DNA from: a virus
Length of the DNA: 37,635 nucleotides
Virus record (IMG/VR): IMGVR_UViG_3300020469_000108
Coordinates: 1 to 37,635 of that record
Strand: one strand, 5' to 3'
Part shown: positions 22,001-29,230 of the stretch, piece after piece
How positions within the stretch are numbered: position 1 is the stretch's first letter
Layout: each line of letters starts with the position of its first letter
Notes under the pieces: generated by a model
Database searches by the model: none
The model's input: only the letters and a program-made list of their open reading frames with translations
What the model was told of the DNA's origin: nothing
Position numbers and translations under genes: made by a program

Positions 22001-22598
22001 GTCCGATGGTAATGTGAATACTCTTTATTATAGTACTAATATTGGCGATGGTCTTGTAGCTGGGTGGATGCAATCAAGCCAGGAGGATCTCGCAAATGGT
22101 GGACTACCGAGTCAGTTTTCTACTGTTGATAGTACTCATCCCTGGATACTAGCAAACGGAGAGGTTGATCCCAAGTTTAGTAACTTTGTAGGTCTTACGG
22201 AGAGTAATCATGTTCCTATTGGTACAAACGCTATAACCGCTGAAGCCAATGATTATGATACAACCATTCAGACATCAAGCGGAGTAAAAGTATTGTATGA
22301 TTTCAAGGAGCAATCAGTTGCTAAATTCTCCGGTACGATCAAAGCCAAGGTTATATACCTAAGAGACTTTGATGATACACCAAGTAAGTACATAGAATAC
22401 CTCACTGTTCGTGTTGCTCTTCTTCTTACAGAATTGTATCCTAAGTCTACCATCGATGTTCAACGCTTACGCAAGTTAGAAGGAGAACTCGAAACTTATT
22501 TCAAAGACCGAGAGAATGACCAGGGTAATTACAATGTCTTTGACAGTTACGACGCTGCGAGTAGAGTCGGAATCAATAGGAATCACAACTTAGTCTAA
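19089..22598 (+). CDS. Giant tail tubular protein A (gp11-like) with central coiled-coil repeats
   Basis: A 1169-residue protein, against 196 for T7 gp11. Residues about 10-115 are gp11-like (AKGWWFNT, then IRYITIRAARVVQSRFL). Residues 143-180 hold a small domain (SYPAELRQLGIEEHTF). Residues 233-764 are about 20 heptad-based repeats of DKQALTEVKRALDVVADTTL type. Residues 816-855 repeat the small domain (SYQDFAAELRILGFEETTF), and about 865-1169 form a full gp11-like domain (VNNILRLIGEP, QARGWWFNT, IEYLTVRVALLLTELYP). So two gp11-like parts flank a long coiled coil. It should form the ring under the portal. The coil could project as a fibre. The start has GGAAATAATTT upstream. Confidence 0.85.
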   Translation: MATAKVSGTKTSLLDSVNTGMSVLGETPLSALSTGTIPPTENVVRLVIAEVNNDVNAKGWWFNTSGNSITFDDMTNTSTTFDTDTPEEAIRYITIRAARVVQSRFLANENLHKFTYEEELASLATLIQANVRQGGYNDDLSFASYPAELRQLGIEEHTFLQQQSDDKINTIRLATELKQIGLLTEQTSTQVQDTVVKTNQAALIAQQKLTEVQTTQLVTAQKNKTNSDKTLTDKTALTEVKRALDVVADTTLKGKQGAFVDKQALTEVKQALDIVAATTLKNSQGALVDKQALTEVKQALLQVSQAANLDKQALTEVKRALDIVADTTLKGKQGAFVDKQALTEVKRALDLVADTTLKGQQGALIDKQALTEVKQALDVAAATTLKGEQGALLNKQALTEVKQALLQVSQAANLDKQALTEVKRALDIVADTTLKGKQGSFIDKQALTEVQRALDVAADVTLKGQQGALIDKQALTEVKQALLQVSQSALLDKQALTEVKKALDVVKDTEVKGKQKELVGSQKLLTDKQTITEQAQKTFIDKQALTEVQRALDVAADVALKAKQTIFVQNQAATELKRALDIVQDTALKVSQAALLDKQALTEVKRALDVVQDTALKVSQESFINNQAATELKRALDIVADTTLKASQKSLVDNQSATELKRALDIVADTTIKGKQGNLIDNQAATEVKEALRKVAETSLLNDQEQLVVNQAATELKRALDIVADTALKSSQKALLDQQKLTEVKETVKRSADTALVLRTTDKTLAEKRLVDATELKTDAESTLLTTQTNKLEEERAVGSTVESTYFTGILAGTQVSYQDFAAELRILGFEETTFQAMPAAKKKEVLIDATQYRSTQISGVTHTGDSLPIVNNILRLIGEPKVSNVNNNSLGIAAYEMLTETNKELQARGWWFNTQADVELENVLLENETDTYGGTFDITSPATVSSAASTHTWTKLSSTSAGKPMYRHIESDGNVNTLYYSTNIGDGLVAGWMQSSQEDLANGGLPSQFSTVDSTHPWILANGEVDPKFSNFVGLTESNHVPIGTNAITAEANDYDTTIQTSSGVKVLYDFKEQSVAKFSGTIKAKVIYLRDFDDTPSKYIEYLTVRVALLLTELYPKSTIDVQRLRKLEGELETYFKDRENDQGNYNVFDSYDAASRVGINRNHNLV
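19785..21380 (+). repeat. Tandem coding repeat of 84 bp with 42, 63 and 105 bp variants
   Basis: Units start at residues 233, 261, 289, 310, 338, 366, 394, 415, 443, 471, 492, 527, 541, 569, 597, 625, 653, 681, 709 and 737 of the gp11-like protein. The unit lengths are 28, 21, 14 or 35 residues, always a multiple of seven. The consensus unit begins DKQALTEVKRALD. Hydrophobic residues follow a 3-4 pattern (L5, V8, L12, V15). The DNA of the units is diverged with many synonymous changes, so the array is not a recent slippage product throughout. A few units (about 19858-20125) are nearly identical. Confidence 0.95.
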
Positions 22599-23242
22599 TG
22601 CCTTTAATAAACCATAGTTTACCTAATCTAGTCCAGGGGGTATCCCAACAAGCGGATGCTCTACGATTTGAAGGTCAGTGCGACGCTCAAGAGAATGCCC
22701 TCAGTAGTATTGTCTCCGGTCTACAAAAAAGACCAAACACCAGGCATGTGGCTCGGCTGATTACCTCCGCAATAGCTAATGACTCTAAGGTTCACTTTAT
22801 CAATCGTGATAGTGATGAAAAGTTTGTGATAATCCATAGTGGTACAAAGCTCCGGATATTTAATTTAATTACCGGAGCCCAGGCTAAGATTAGAGCTCTC
22901 GATCAAGAATCAACAACATACGAAAATGAGTACGAGTTACAATCCGATGACTTTAATGCAGCCACTTCATCCGGAGAAAGGTTCTATGGTTACGCTGCTA
23001 ATCCTCGAAATGCTATTAAATTCTTAACAGTCTCAGATACTACATTTTTACTTAATACAAGAAAAGTGGTAGAAGAAAACTCCGTAAAGACTGCTGATTA
23101 CGAAAAGGCAGCCCTGGTGTTTGTAAAGCAAGGAGACTTTGGTAAAAACTACAATATTGAATTTGGTACTCCGACAACCTTTGCTCAAATATCTTTCGGA
23201 ATTAGAAATTATGTATACTCCTACGATGATGATGATGATTGA
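22598..23242 (+). CDS. Tail tubular protein B (gp12-like), N-terminal fragment
   Basis: 214 residues. MPLINHSLPNLVQGVSQQAD, AQENALSSIVSGLQKRPNT and RDSDEKFVIIHSGTKLRIF are the N-terminal signature of T7 gp12-type nozzle proteins (T7: 794 aa), but the ORF stops after YVYSYDDDDD. The aspartates come from a GAT repeat that also forms the start of the next gene in another frame. The rest of gp12 is encoded at 23823-26024, after an intervening oxygenase-like gene. It starts by TAATG overlap with the gp11-like gene. The protein may work as a two-chain nozzle, or this may be a disrupted gene. A sequencing error alone cannot explain a 580-bp insert. Confidence 0.88.
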   Translation: MPLINHSLPNLVQGVSQQADALRFEGQCDAQENALSSIVSGLQKRPNTRHVARLITSAIANDSKVHFINRDSDEKFVIIHSGTKLRIFNLITGAQAKIRALDQESTTYENEYELQSDDFNAATSSGERFYGYAANPRNAIKFLTVSDTTFLLNTRKVVEENSVKTADYEKAALVFVKQGDFGKNYNIEFGTPTTFAQISFGIRNYVYSYDDDDD

Positions 23243-23819
23243 TAATACAGTTACAGAAGCATTTAAAGGTATGATTGATACTCTATTTGAAGAATCAGAT
23301 AGAACATTCAAAGATGTTAGGTGGAACCCCACAAACAGAGACCTAGAGTCAATCCTATCAAAGGAAAATTTAGATACAATAATTGATAGGTATGGCGATA
23401 CTGCCTCTGCCAAGCATATACCAGGTAATGACAATCGAATCACTTTTGATAGGAGGATAGAAAACTTCGATTACCTGGAAGATGTTACAAACGCTATTGC
23501 TATGAGTATGGACATAGAACTCATAAGTTCGTCCGGTCTGTTTTGGTATCCCCCAGGTGGTTATTGTGGGTGGCACACTAACAACAATAGAGAGGGAGAG
23601 CGACTATATTTAGCCTGGGCTTACGAATCCAACAAAAGTTTCTTTAGAAAGTGGGATTCTGAAAAAAACGAAATTATAACCGAATGGGATAAAGAAGGAT
23701 TAAATATCCATCGTTTTACTGTATCAAAAGAAAACCCATGTTGGCACTGTGTTGGAAGCCACACAAACAGATTTAGTTTAGGATTTAACCTGGATATTAG
23801 AAAGGAAACAAAGGAATAA
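23226..23819 (+). CDS. 2OG-Fe(II) oxygenase-like protein inserted within gp12
   Basis: A 197-residue protein if translation starts at the first ATG of the ATGATGATGATG run (23226, 23229, 23232 and 23235 are all possible). FWYPPGGYCGWHTNNNREGE gives H117-x-N119, and WHCVGSHTNRFSLGF gives H174 and R182, the layout of the HxD...H...R facial triad of 2-oxoglutarate/Fe(II) dioxygenases, with asparagine in place of the usual aspartate. Similar WHTN...WHCV proteins occur in marine phages, as I recall. The function could be hydroxylation of a virion protein or nucleic acid. The HTN variant leaves activity uncertain. It separates the two gp12 ORFs. Confidence 0.65.
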   Translation: MMMMIDNTVTEAFKGMIDTLFEESDRTFKDVRWNPTNRDLESILSKENLDTIIDRYGDTASAKHIPGNDNRITFDRRIENFDYLEDVTNAIAMSMDIELISSSGLFWYPPGGYCGWHTNNNREGERLYLAWAYESNKSFFRKWDSEKNEIITEWDKEGLNIHRFTVSKENPCWHCVGSHTNRFSLGFNLDIRKETKE

Positions 23820-23822
23820 TTT

Positions 23823-26024
23823 ATGTCACATAGTACAACCGCATGGCACGATGTAAATATCGTTAACGCTTCGCAAGGGTACACCCAAGCACAGTGTAAT
23901 GCCCCTACGACTGCCTCTCCAGCTGGATTAGGATTACCAACTACTTATTCTAGGTTCGGAGTAACCTTCAACCTTCAATACCGAAACTTTACAGTTAATA
24001 ACCAGGGAGAAATAACCGCTGGGCAGGTATATGGAACACGAAAATCCGGTTCAACCGGAAGCAGCGGTACTGCTACTATAACTCTTTCAGCAGGTGCCGG
24101 AGCTGGGACTTCATACACTGACGATATGGGGTATGGAACTGTAACAGTTAGAACCGGAGAATCTACTTCCGGTGGTGGGTGTGCTGACGCAATAAATATC
24201 CAAAAAGCTTTAAGTAACGAGGGTGAAGCCTTTATGGTGGCTGCTGACACTACTTTCCCAACATCAGTTTCCGGTGCATTTGTTGTCACAAGAGTAGGAA
24301 CAACAACAAGATTTGCTGGCGTAGATGGACAAGATTTTCCATTTTCAGTATCTGATGGTCTTGGGGGCAGTGGTCTCGGAGGTGTTTACAAAGAAGTAAA
24401 CAGTATTGACGATTTACCGGTTACTGCACCGCACAATTTTAAAGTTAAGATTATCGGAGACCTGGAACTAGCCCAGGACGATTACTATGTAAAATTCTCT
24501 GTTGCTGGAGATGGAAACTTTGGAACCGGAACCTGGGAAGAAACAAACGGATTTAGAGAATCCCTAGGGCTAAATCAACAAACCATGCCTTTGAAGATCA
24601 TAAGTAAAGGTAAGAATGCCCAAGGTGTAGATCTATTTGATGTTAATGTTGCCTACTGGGATAACCGCCAGGCTGGAGATAACGACAGTAATCCTCATCC
24701 TAGTTTTGTCGGAACTACGATCAACAACATGTCTTGGTTTAAAAACCGATTAGTAATGCTTACTGATGACACTGTTGTCATGTCGGAAGCCGGAGAGCCT
24801 TATAACTTTTATAAGGTAACTGTAACTCAGCTGCTGGACTCAGCTCCTATTGATGTTACTGTTGCTACAAACTCAATCACTAATCTTAGGTATGCAGTAG
24901 GATACCAGGAGAACCTGGTGTTGTTTTCTGATAGAGAACAATTTGTTCTTCGAGGTGGGCAGCTGCTATCAAATGATACTGTATCTATATCTCCTATTAC
25001 CAACTTTGAGATTAACCCTAAAGTTAGTCCTATTGCCCTAGGAGCCTACTTATACTACCCTTTCAATCGAAATGACTTTAGTGGTGTTCATCAATACTTT
25101 GTAAATGCGAACACTGATAACTATGATGCCCAGGAAATAACTGAGCATGTGCCTTCTTACTTACCTAGTAATATATCAGTAATAAAAGGATCCTCAGTTG
25201 AGAATATCCTTATCGCAATGAGCCACGACGAGCCGACAACTCTATATGTATATCGGTACTTTATGTCCGGAGGTAGTCGGATATTAAGCTCCTGGAGTAA
25301 ATTTAAGTTTGATCACTGCTGCACTAACATTGTGGACTTTGAGTTTATTGAAGGTACTTTGTATTTGATAATGATTAAAGCTGGAGAGACGCATCTACTA
25401 AAGATGCCTTTTCAAACTGTTCTTAGTAATCCGGAAAATGTGGGATCGCCTAGTGCAAACGAGCCTAATATATACTTAGACTTTGCATCTGATGCGAATC
25501 TTACCGGAACTGCTGCTCAAAGCTTTAACCTGGGGTTTAAGATTACTGCTACCCAGGAAATGGAAGCTTACAGGGCTGACACTGGAGCAAGTGCTTATAC
25601 TTATGGAGGAATTGCTAATGCTGGTAATTTATCAGTTACCCCAGGTGCTGCCGGCTCCGGTAGACATATAGTTGGTATTCCTTATACCATGAAATATACT
25701 TTCTCAGAGCAGTTATTTAAAGCTCCAGCTGGCACCGGAAAGACACCTACCAATTCAGCTAAGCTCATGATTAGAAGCGGAACTGTATTCTTTGATAAGA
25801 CTAATGCCATCGATATTAAGGTCACACCGGCTTTAAGAGGTGAAACAACACAATCATTTTCCCAGGGAGGAACAACGATTGATGATGGAAAATTTAAGTT
25901 TGGAGTCTTGGCACCGGCTGATAATACAGTCATAACATTAGAAAATAGCGGAGCGTTACAGTCTGACATACAGTCAGCAGAGTTTGAGTCTTATGTCGCA
26001 CCAAGATCTGAGAGAATACGATAA
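23823..26024 (+). CDS. Tail tubular protein B (gp12-like), C-terminal fragment
   Basis: 733 residues with their own ribosome binding site (AAGGAATAATTT then ATG), the same form used by neighbouring virion genes. Residues 1-95 are Gly/Thr/Ser-rich beta sequence with no gp12 counterpart that I know. From about residue 100, ADAINIQKALSNEGEAFMV, then VKIIGDLELAQDDYYVKF and MPLKIISKG, it continues the beta-propeller nozzle of T7 gp12, including NNMSWFKNRLVMLTDDTVVM and QENLVLFSDREQFVLRGG. Together with the upstream fragment the total is 947 residues. It should form the hexameric nozzle at the tail tip. Confidence 0.88.
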   Translation: MSHSTTAWHDVNIVNASQGYTQAQCNAPTTASPAGLGLPTTYSRFGVTFNLQYRNFTVNNQGEITAGQVYGTRKSGSTGSSGTATITLSAGAGAGTSYTDDMGYGTVTVRTGESTSGGGCADAINIQKALSNEGEAFMVAADTTFPTSVSGAFVVTRVGTTTRFAGVDGQDFPFSVSDGLGGSGLGGVYKEVNSIDDLPVTAPHNFKVKIIGDLELAQDDYYVKFSVAGDGNFGTGTWEETNGFRESLGLNQQTMPLKIISKGKNAQGVDLFDVNVAYWDNRQAGDNDSNPHPSFVGTTINNMSWFKNRLVMLTDDTVVMSEAGEPYNFYKVTVTQLLDSAPIDVTVATNSITNLRYAVGYQENLVLFSDREQFVLRGGQLLSNDTVSISPITNFEINPKVSPIALGAYLYYPFNRNDFSGVHQYFVNANTDNYDAQEITEHVPSYLPSNISVIKGSSVENILIAMSHDEPTTLYVYRYFMSGGSRILSSWSKFKFDHCCTNIVDFEFIEGTLYLIMIKAGETHLLKMPFQTVLSNPENVGSPSANEPNIYLDFASDANLTGTAAQSFNLGFKITATQEMEAYRADTGASAYTYGGIANAGNLSVTPGAAGSGRHIVGIPYTMKYTFSEQLFKAPAGTGKTPTNSAKLMIRSGTVFFDKTNAIDIKVTPALRGETTQSFSQGGTTIDDGKFKFGVLAPADNTVITLENSGALQSDIQSAEFESYVAPRSERIR

Positions 26025-26493
26025 TTATTATGCTAGGCACAATAGGATCCAGGTAGTTACTGCTGCCCAGGAACATATTGCTGCCATTGCGGAAAACCTT
26101 CGTCCTATGGATGCTATTGAGATAGCGTGTATGGGAGGAGATCCGGCTGAAGCTTTATCCAGGGGAATCGAGGAGAGCCATTGTGCTTTAACAGTCCTGG
26201 ACGATGATGATGTTCCGATCGCCATGTTTGGTGTAAATGCGTGTGGTAATCACATGCACTCGATATGGTGCCTGGGAACCCCAGGTGTCGAAGAAAATTT
26301 AAGAGACTGGATAAGATACTCCAGGAAATATGTAAATAGTATCAGTGCTCCTTTCGGAGTTACATTCAACTTTGTTCATCATGAAAATGAAAAAGCTATA
26401 AGATGGCTTAGATTTTGTGGTGCTCAATTCATTAACGAAAGAAAATTCAATAACCAAAAATTCTACGAGTTTATTATATGTGTGAACCTATAA
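25993..26493 (+). CDS. Internal virion protein A (T7 gp13-like, GNAT-like)
   Basis: 166 residues from ATG 25993. The frame is open to a TTG at 25984, which is less likely. The segment VPIAMFGVNACGNHMHSIWCL, then ISAPFGVTFNFVHHENEKAIRWLRFCGAQF, matches the phage gp13 family with an acetyltransferase-like fold. T7 gp13 is needed for assembly of the internal core but is not known to acetylate anything. It overlaps the gp12 fragment by 32 bases and the gp14-like gene by 16 bases. Confidence 0.8.
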   Translation: MSHQDLREYDNYYARHNRIQVVTAAQEHIAAIAENLRPMDAIEIACMGGDPAEALSRGIEESHCALTVLDDDDVPIAMFGVNACGNHMHSIWCLGTPGVEENLRDWIRYSRKYVNSISAPFGVTFNFVHHENEKAIRWLRFCGAQFINERKFNNQKFYEFIICVNL

Positions 26494-27002
26494 GTATGGG
26501 AATAGCGATGGGTGGTATGCAAGCCATGTCATCATATTCCGGACAAAAGCAATCTGCAAGAGCCCAGGCAAGATCCCAGGCTGCTGCGAGTAAGCAAGAA
26601 AGAGAACGCCTAGGATACGAAGCAAGTAGTATCCGTAGGCAGCAGCAGCAAGACATGATCTCTAAGACTCAGCGTCTCCAGGCTGCACAACAAAAATCTA
26701 GGGCTGCCCAAGCAAGATCAAGGGTTATGGCTGGCGAAAATGGTGTTAGTGGATTAAGTGTTAATAATGTTATGAATGAAATAATCCGCAAAGAAGCAGC
26801 ATACAACTTCAGTGAATCTAAGAACGAGGATATGAAAGACATCAACACAAACATGCAGCTACAAGAAGCAGCTATGCGTTACCGAGGAAACCACTTGAGA
26901 ATCAACAAGCCAATTCAGCAGCCGGATCTATTCGGTTCATTGATTGGTGGTGCCTCAACTGGTATTGGTGTCGCTACTGGTTTAAAAAGTGCTGGATTTT
27001 AA
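26478..27002 (+). CDS. Internal virion protein B (T7 gp14-like)
   Basis: 174 residues (T7 gp14: 196). The N-terminus MCEPISMGIAMGGMQAMSSY and the long Q/A/R-rich helix (QKQSARAQARSQAAASKQER) followed by AYNFSESKNEDM are the gp14 pattern. In T7, gp14 is ejected and forms the outer-membrane part of the trans-envelope channel. The glycine-rich C-terminus (LIGGASTGIGVATGLKSAGF) could insert in membrane. Confidence 0.82.
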   Translation: MCEPISMGIAMGGMQAMSSYSGQKQSARAQARSQAAASKQERERLGYEASSIRRQQQQDMISKTQRLQAAQQKSRAAQARSRVMAGENGVSGLSVNNVMNEIIRKEAAYNFSESKNEDMKDINTNMQLQEAAMRYRGNHLRINKPIQQPDLFGSLIGGASTGIGVATGLKSAGF

Positions 27003-27015
27003 TAAGGAATAATTT

Positions 27016-29226
27016 ATGGCTAGAGAAAAAATAGATCCCAATATCGGACAGATCGGTTTAAGAAACCAGGTGCAAAGAGCCGGACAATATACTGTAAATG
27101 CCCAGGCAACACCAAAAACCAATACTGCTTTGCAGTTTGCCCAGGCTATGTCCAGGATGCCTGGTATTATTAACCAACTAGGTACCCTGGGAGAACTCCA
27201 GGCTGAGGAAGATCTACTAGAGCTCACTAATCCAGCTGAAGTAGATAAAGCAATGACCAATAATGATAAAGGTACAATGCGAATCTTGGGGTACAATCGT
27301 AAATACCAGGAAGGTGTTGTTGCTAAATATCTAACCAACAACGCACCGGAGTTTGCTAAGGTTTGGGATGGTTATGCAAATGACGAGGCAATGCTAGGAA
27401 AGGATCCCCAGGAACTTGTAGAAGCTATGGATGCTAAGAAAGCCGAGTTCATGGATGGATTATTGAATGACTTTGGTGGAAACAAAGGCAGAGAAAGAGC
27501 TATCCGAGCACTAGGAACCGCAGTTGTTGACAAGTTATCAACATCAACAGAAGCCAAAATTATACAGAACCAGGAAGCTCAGTCTATGATGTTCCTGGAT
27601 GCGAACTTTGCTAACAATGTTGGTAGTGAAAGCATGACCATAAAAGAGTCGCTAGACCTTTATAGAACCGAGCTTAGCGAGATGCAAGTCCACTCATCTA
27701 AGGAGATAAAAGAGAAGATGATTGGCACTGTTGAAAGCTATGTAGAAACTCTTGTTCAGAACAAAGAATACGATAAAGCTGAAGAAGTTATTAACAATTC
27801 TTCTGTTTACCAACTGTACGGATCTAAGGATCCAAATAAACCAGGGGCAACCCTAGGTGGAGCAGTGGCTGATAAGCAAAGATTTGGAGTGCTTTCCGAT
27901 AGTATTCAGACTGCTAAAGATAAAGATGACGAAGAATTTGCAGATAATTCTAAAGGAGTAAGACGAGATGTTCTCCTGGGAATAGAAAACATAGTTAATC
28001 CGGATGTAGACGAAAATGGATATAAGACTGGATTAGAAAGAGTCCTAGTCAGAGCCGGATATACCCAGGAAGAAGCTGAGACAGAAACCGCCTCGATCGA
28101 GGGGAAGCACGACATCAAAGGGTTTATATCCTGGTATTCAGCTCTCGCTAATAAAGAGACTAATGAAGTCAAAAGAGATCTACTCACAGATCAGCTTGGA
28201 ATTGTGCGTAAAACAGAGAAGGAATACTTTTCCGGAGGGGCAGCTACAATAGGAACATTCACTAAGGACGAACTAGCTACCCTGGAGAATGATATGAGAG
28301 AGTATATGACTAGTAATCCAAACCAGTCATCGAGTATTCTTAACTACCCTAACTCAGTAAATGGACGAAGAATGTCCTCTGCGGATCCGGATTACCTGGA
28401 TTTGGTTAAGAAGATCAGCAACGAATTTAGATGGGCAAGCTCAGAGACACAGATGCAGCCTATTGTTCTAGCTACGCAGCGTAATATACTCGCAGATCCG
28501 AATATACAAGCCGGAGGATTTGGACTTGAATATTCAACCGAGATTCGATCCACACTCCAGGAAGAAGCTGCTTCTCTTTGGTCTCAGTCTAGTGGAGATG
28601 TAAATATCTTTAACGAAAAGATGGCTGCGAGGGCTACGGAGCTCCAGGGTCAGTTTATTCAAGAAGCTACAACCAGGTCATCTCTTGATGCTATTTATGA
28701 TCAAGATCTCTCTGCTGAGATGACAAAAGACTCTTTGAAGATAATGAAGAGCGAAGGAAAGGGAAACATGGAGCCCAGTGATGGTTTTGAGAGTTTCGAT
28801 AGAGATTTCAGATCTTTTTCAAATATGAAAGGATTTGGCGAAAACCCAAAAGCCTACCAAAGATTTATCGATGTAATCACGACAGATCGGAAGAACATCG
28901 CTAATACTAATCTTAAAGATAAAGATAAAGTAAGAGCCACAAGAGCACACCTAGTAACCTATGGTTTCCAGGATATGAGTCAGTTCGACATCAACATCCT
29001 AGCAGACAATGGAGTAGGCTTTGGAGATATACCTTTAGGACAACGAGTTCGAACTGCGTTAGATGATGGTTTAGGAGCATTCCAGGCAAGAGACGCTGGA
29101 GAGGATTTAACCCCAGAGCAGCAGCAATCTCTCAAAACCTTTGAAGACTTTGGTTTCGATGGTGTTGATGATTTCAATACAATACTCGAAGCACAACGAG
29201 TAAGAATCAGCCTCATTAACAGATAA
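27016..29226 (+). CDS. Internal virion protein C (T7 gp15-like)
   Basis: 736 residues, close to T7 gp15 (747). It is largely helical with few cysteines and begins MAREKIDPNIGQIGLRNQVQ. Its length and its place between the gp14-like and gp16-like genes identify it. Local sequence is divergent from T7. In T7, gp15 is ejected into the periplasm and forms the channel with gp16. The ribosome binding site is AAGGAATAATTT, as for other virion genes. Confidence 0.8.
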   Translation: MAREKIDPNIGQIGLRNQVQRAGQYTVNAQATPKTNTALQFAQAMSRMPGIINQLGTLGELQAEEDLLELTNPAEVDKAMTNNDKGTMRILGYNRKYQEGVVAKYLTNNAPEFAKVWDGYANDEAMLGKDPQELVEAMDAKKAEFMDGLLNDFGGNKGRERAIRALGTAVVDKLSTSTEAKIIQNQEAQSMMFLDANFANNVGSESMTIKESLDLYRTELSEMQVHSSKEIKEKMIGTVESYVETLVQNKEYDKAEEVINNSSVYQLYGSKDPNKPGATLGGAVADKQRFGVLSDSIQTAKDKDDEEFADNSKGVRRDVLLGIENIVNPDVDENGYKTGLERVLVRAGYTQEEAETETASIEGKHDIKGFISWYSALANKETNEVKRDLLTDQLGIVRKTEKEYFSGGAATIGTFTKDELATLENDMREYMTSNPNQSSSILNYPNSVNGRRMSSADPDYLDLVKKISNEFRWASSETQMQPIVLATQRNILADPNIQAGGFGLEYSTEIRSTLQEEAASLWSQSSGDVNIFNEKMAARATELQGQFIQEATTRSSLDAIYDQDLSAEMTKDSLKIMKSEGKGNMEPSDGFESFDRDFRSFSNMKGFGENPKAYQRFIDVITTDRKNIANTNLKDKDKVRATRAHLVTYGFQDMSQFDINILADNGVGFGDIPLGQRVRTALDDGLGAFQARDAGEDLTPEQQQSLKTFEDFGFDGVDDFNTILEAQRVRISLINR

Positions 29227-29230
29227 TAAT

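Noticed and set aside
25984-25992. TTG start for the gp13-like protein
   Set aside because: An ATG three codons later gives the same protein without needing a rare start.
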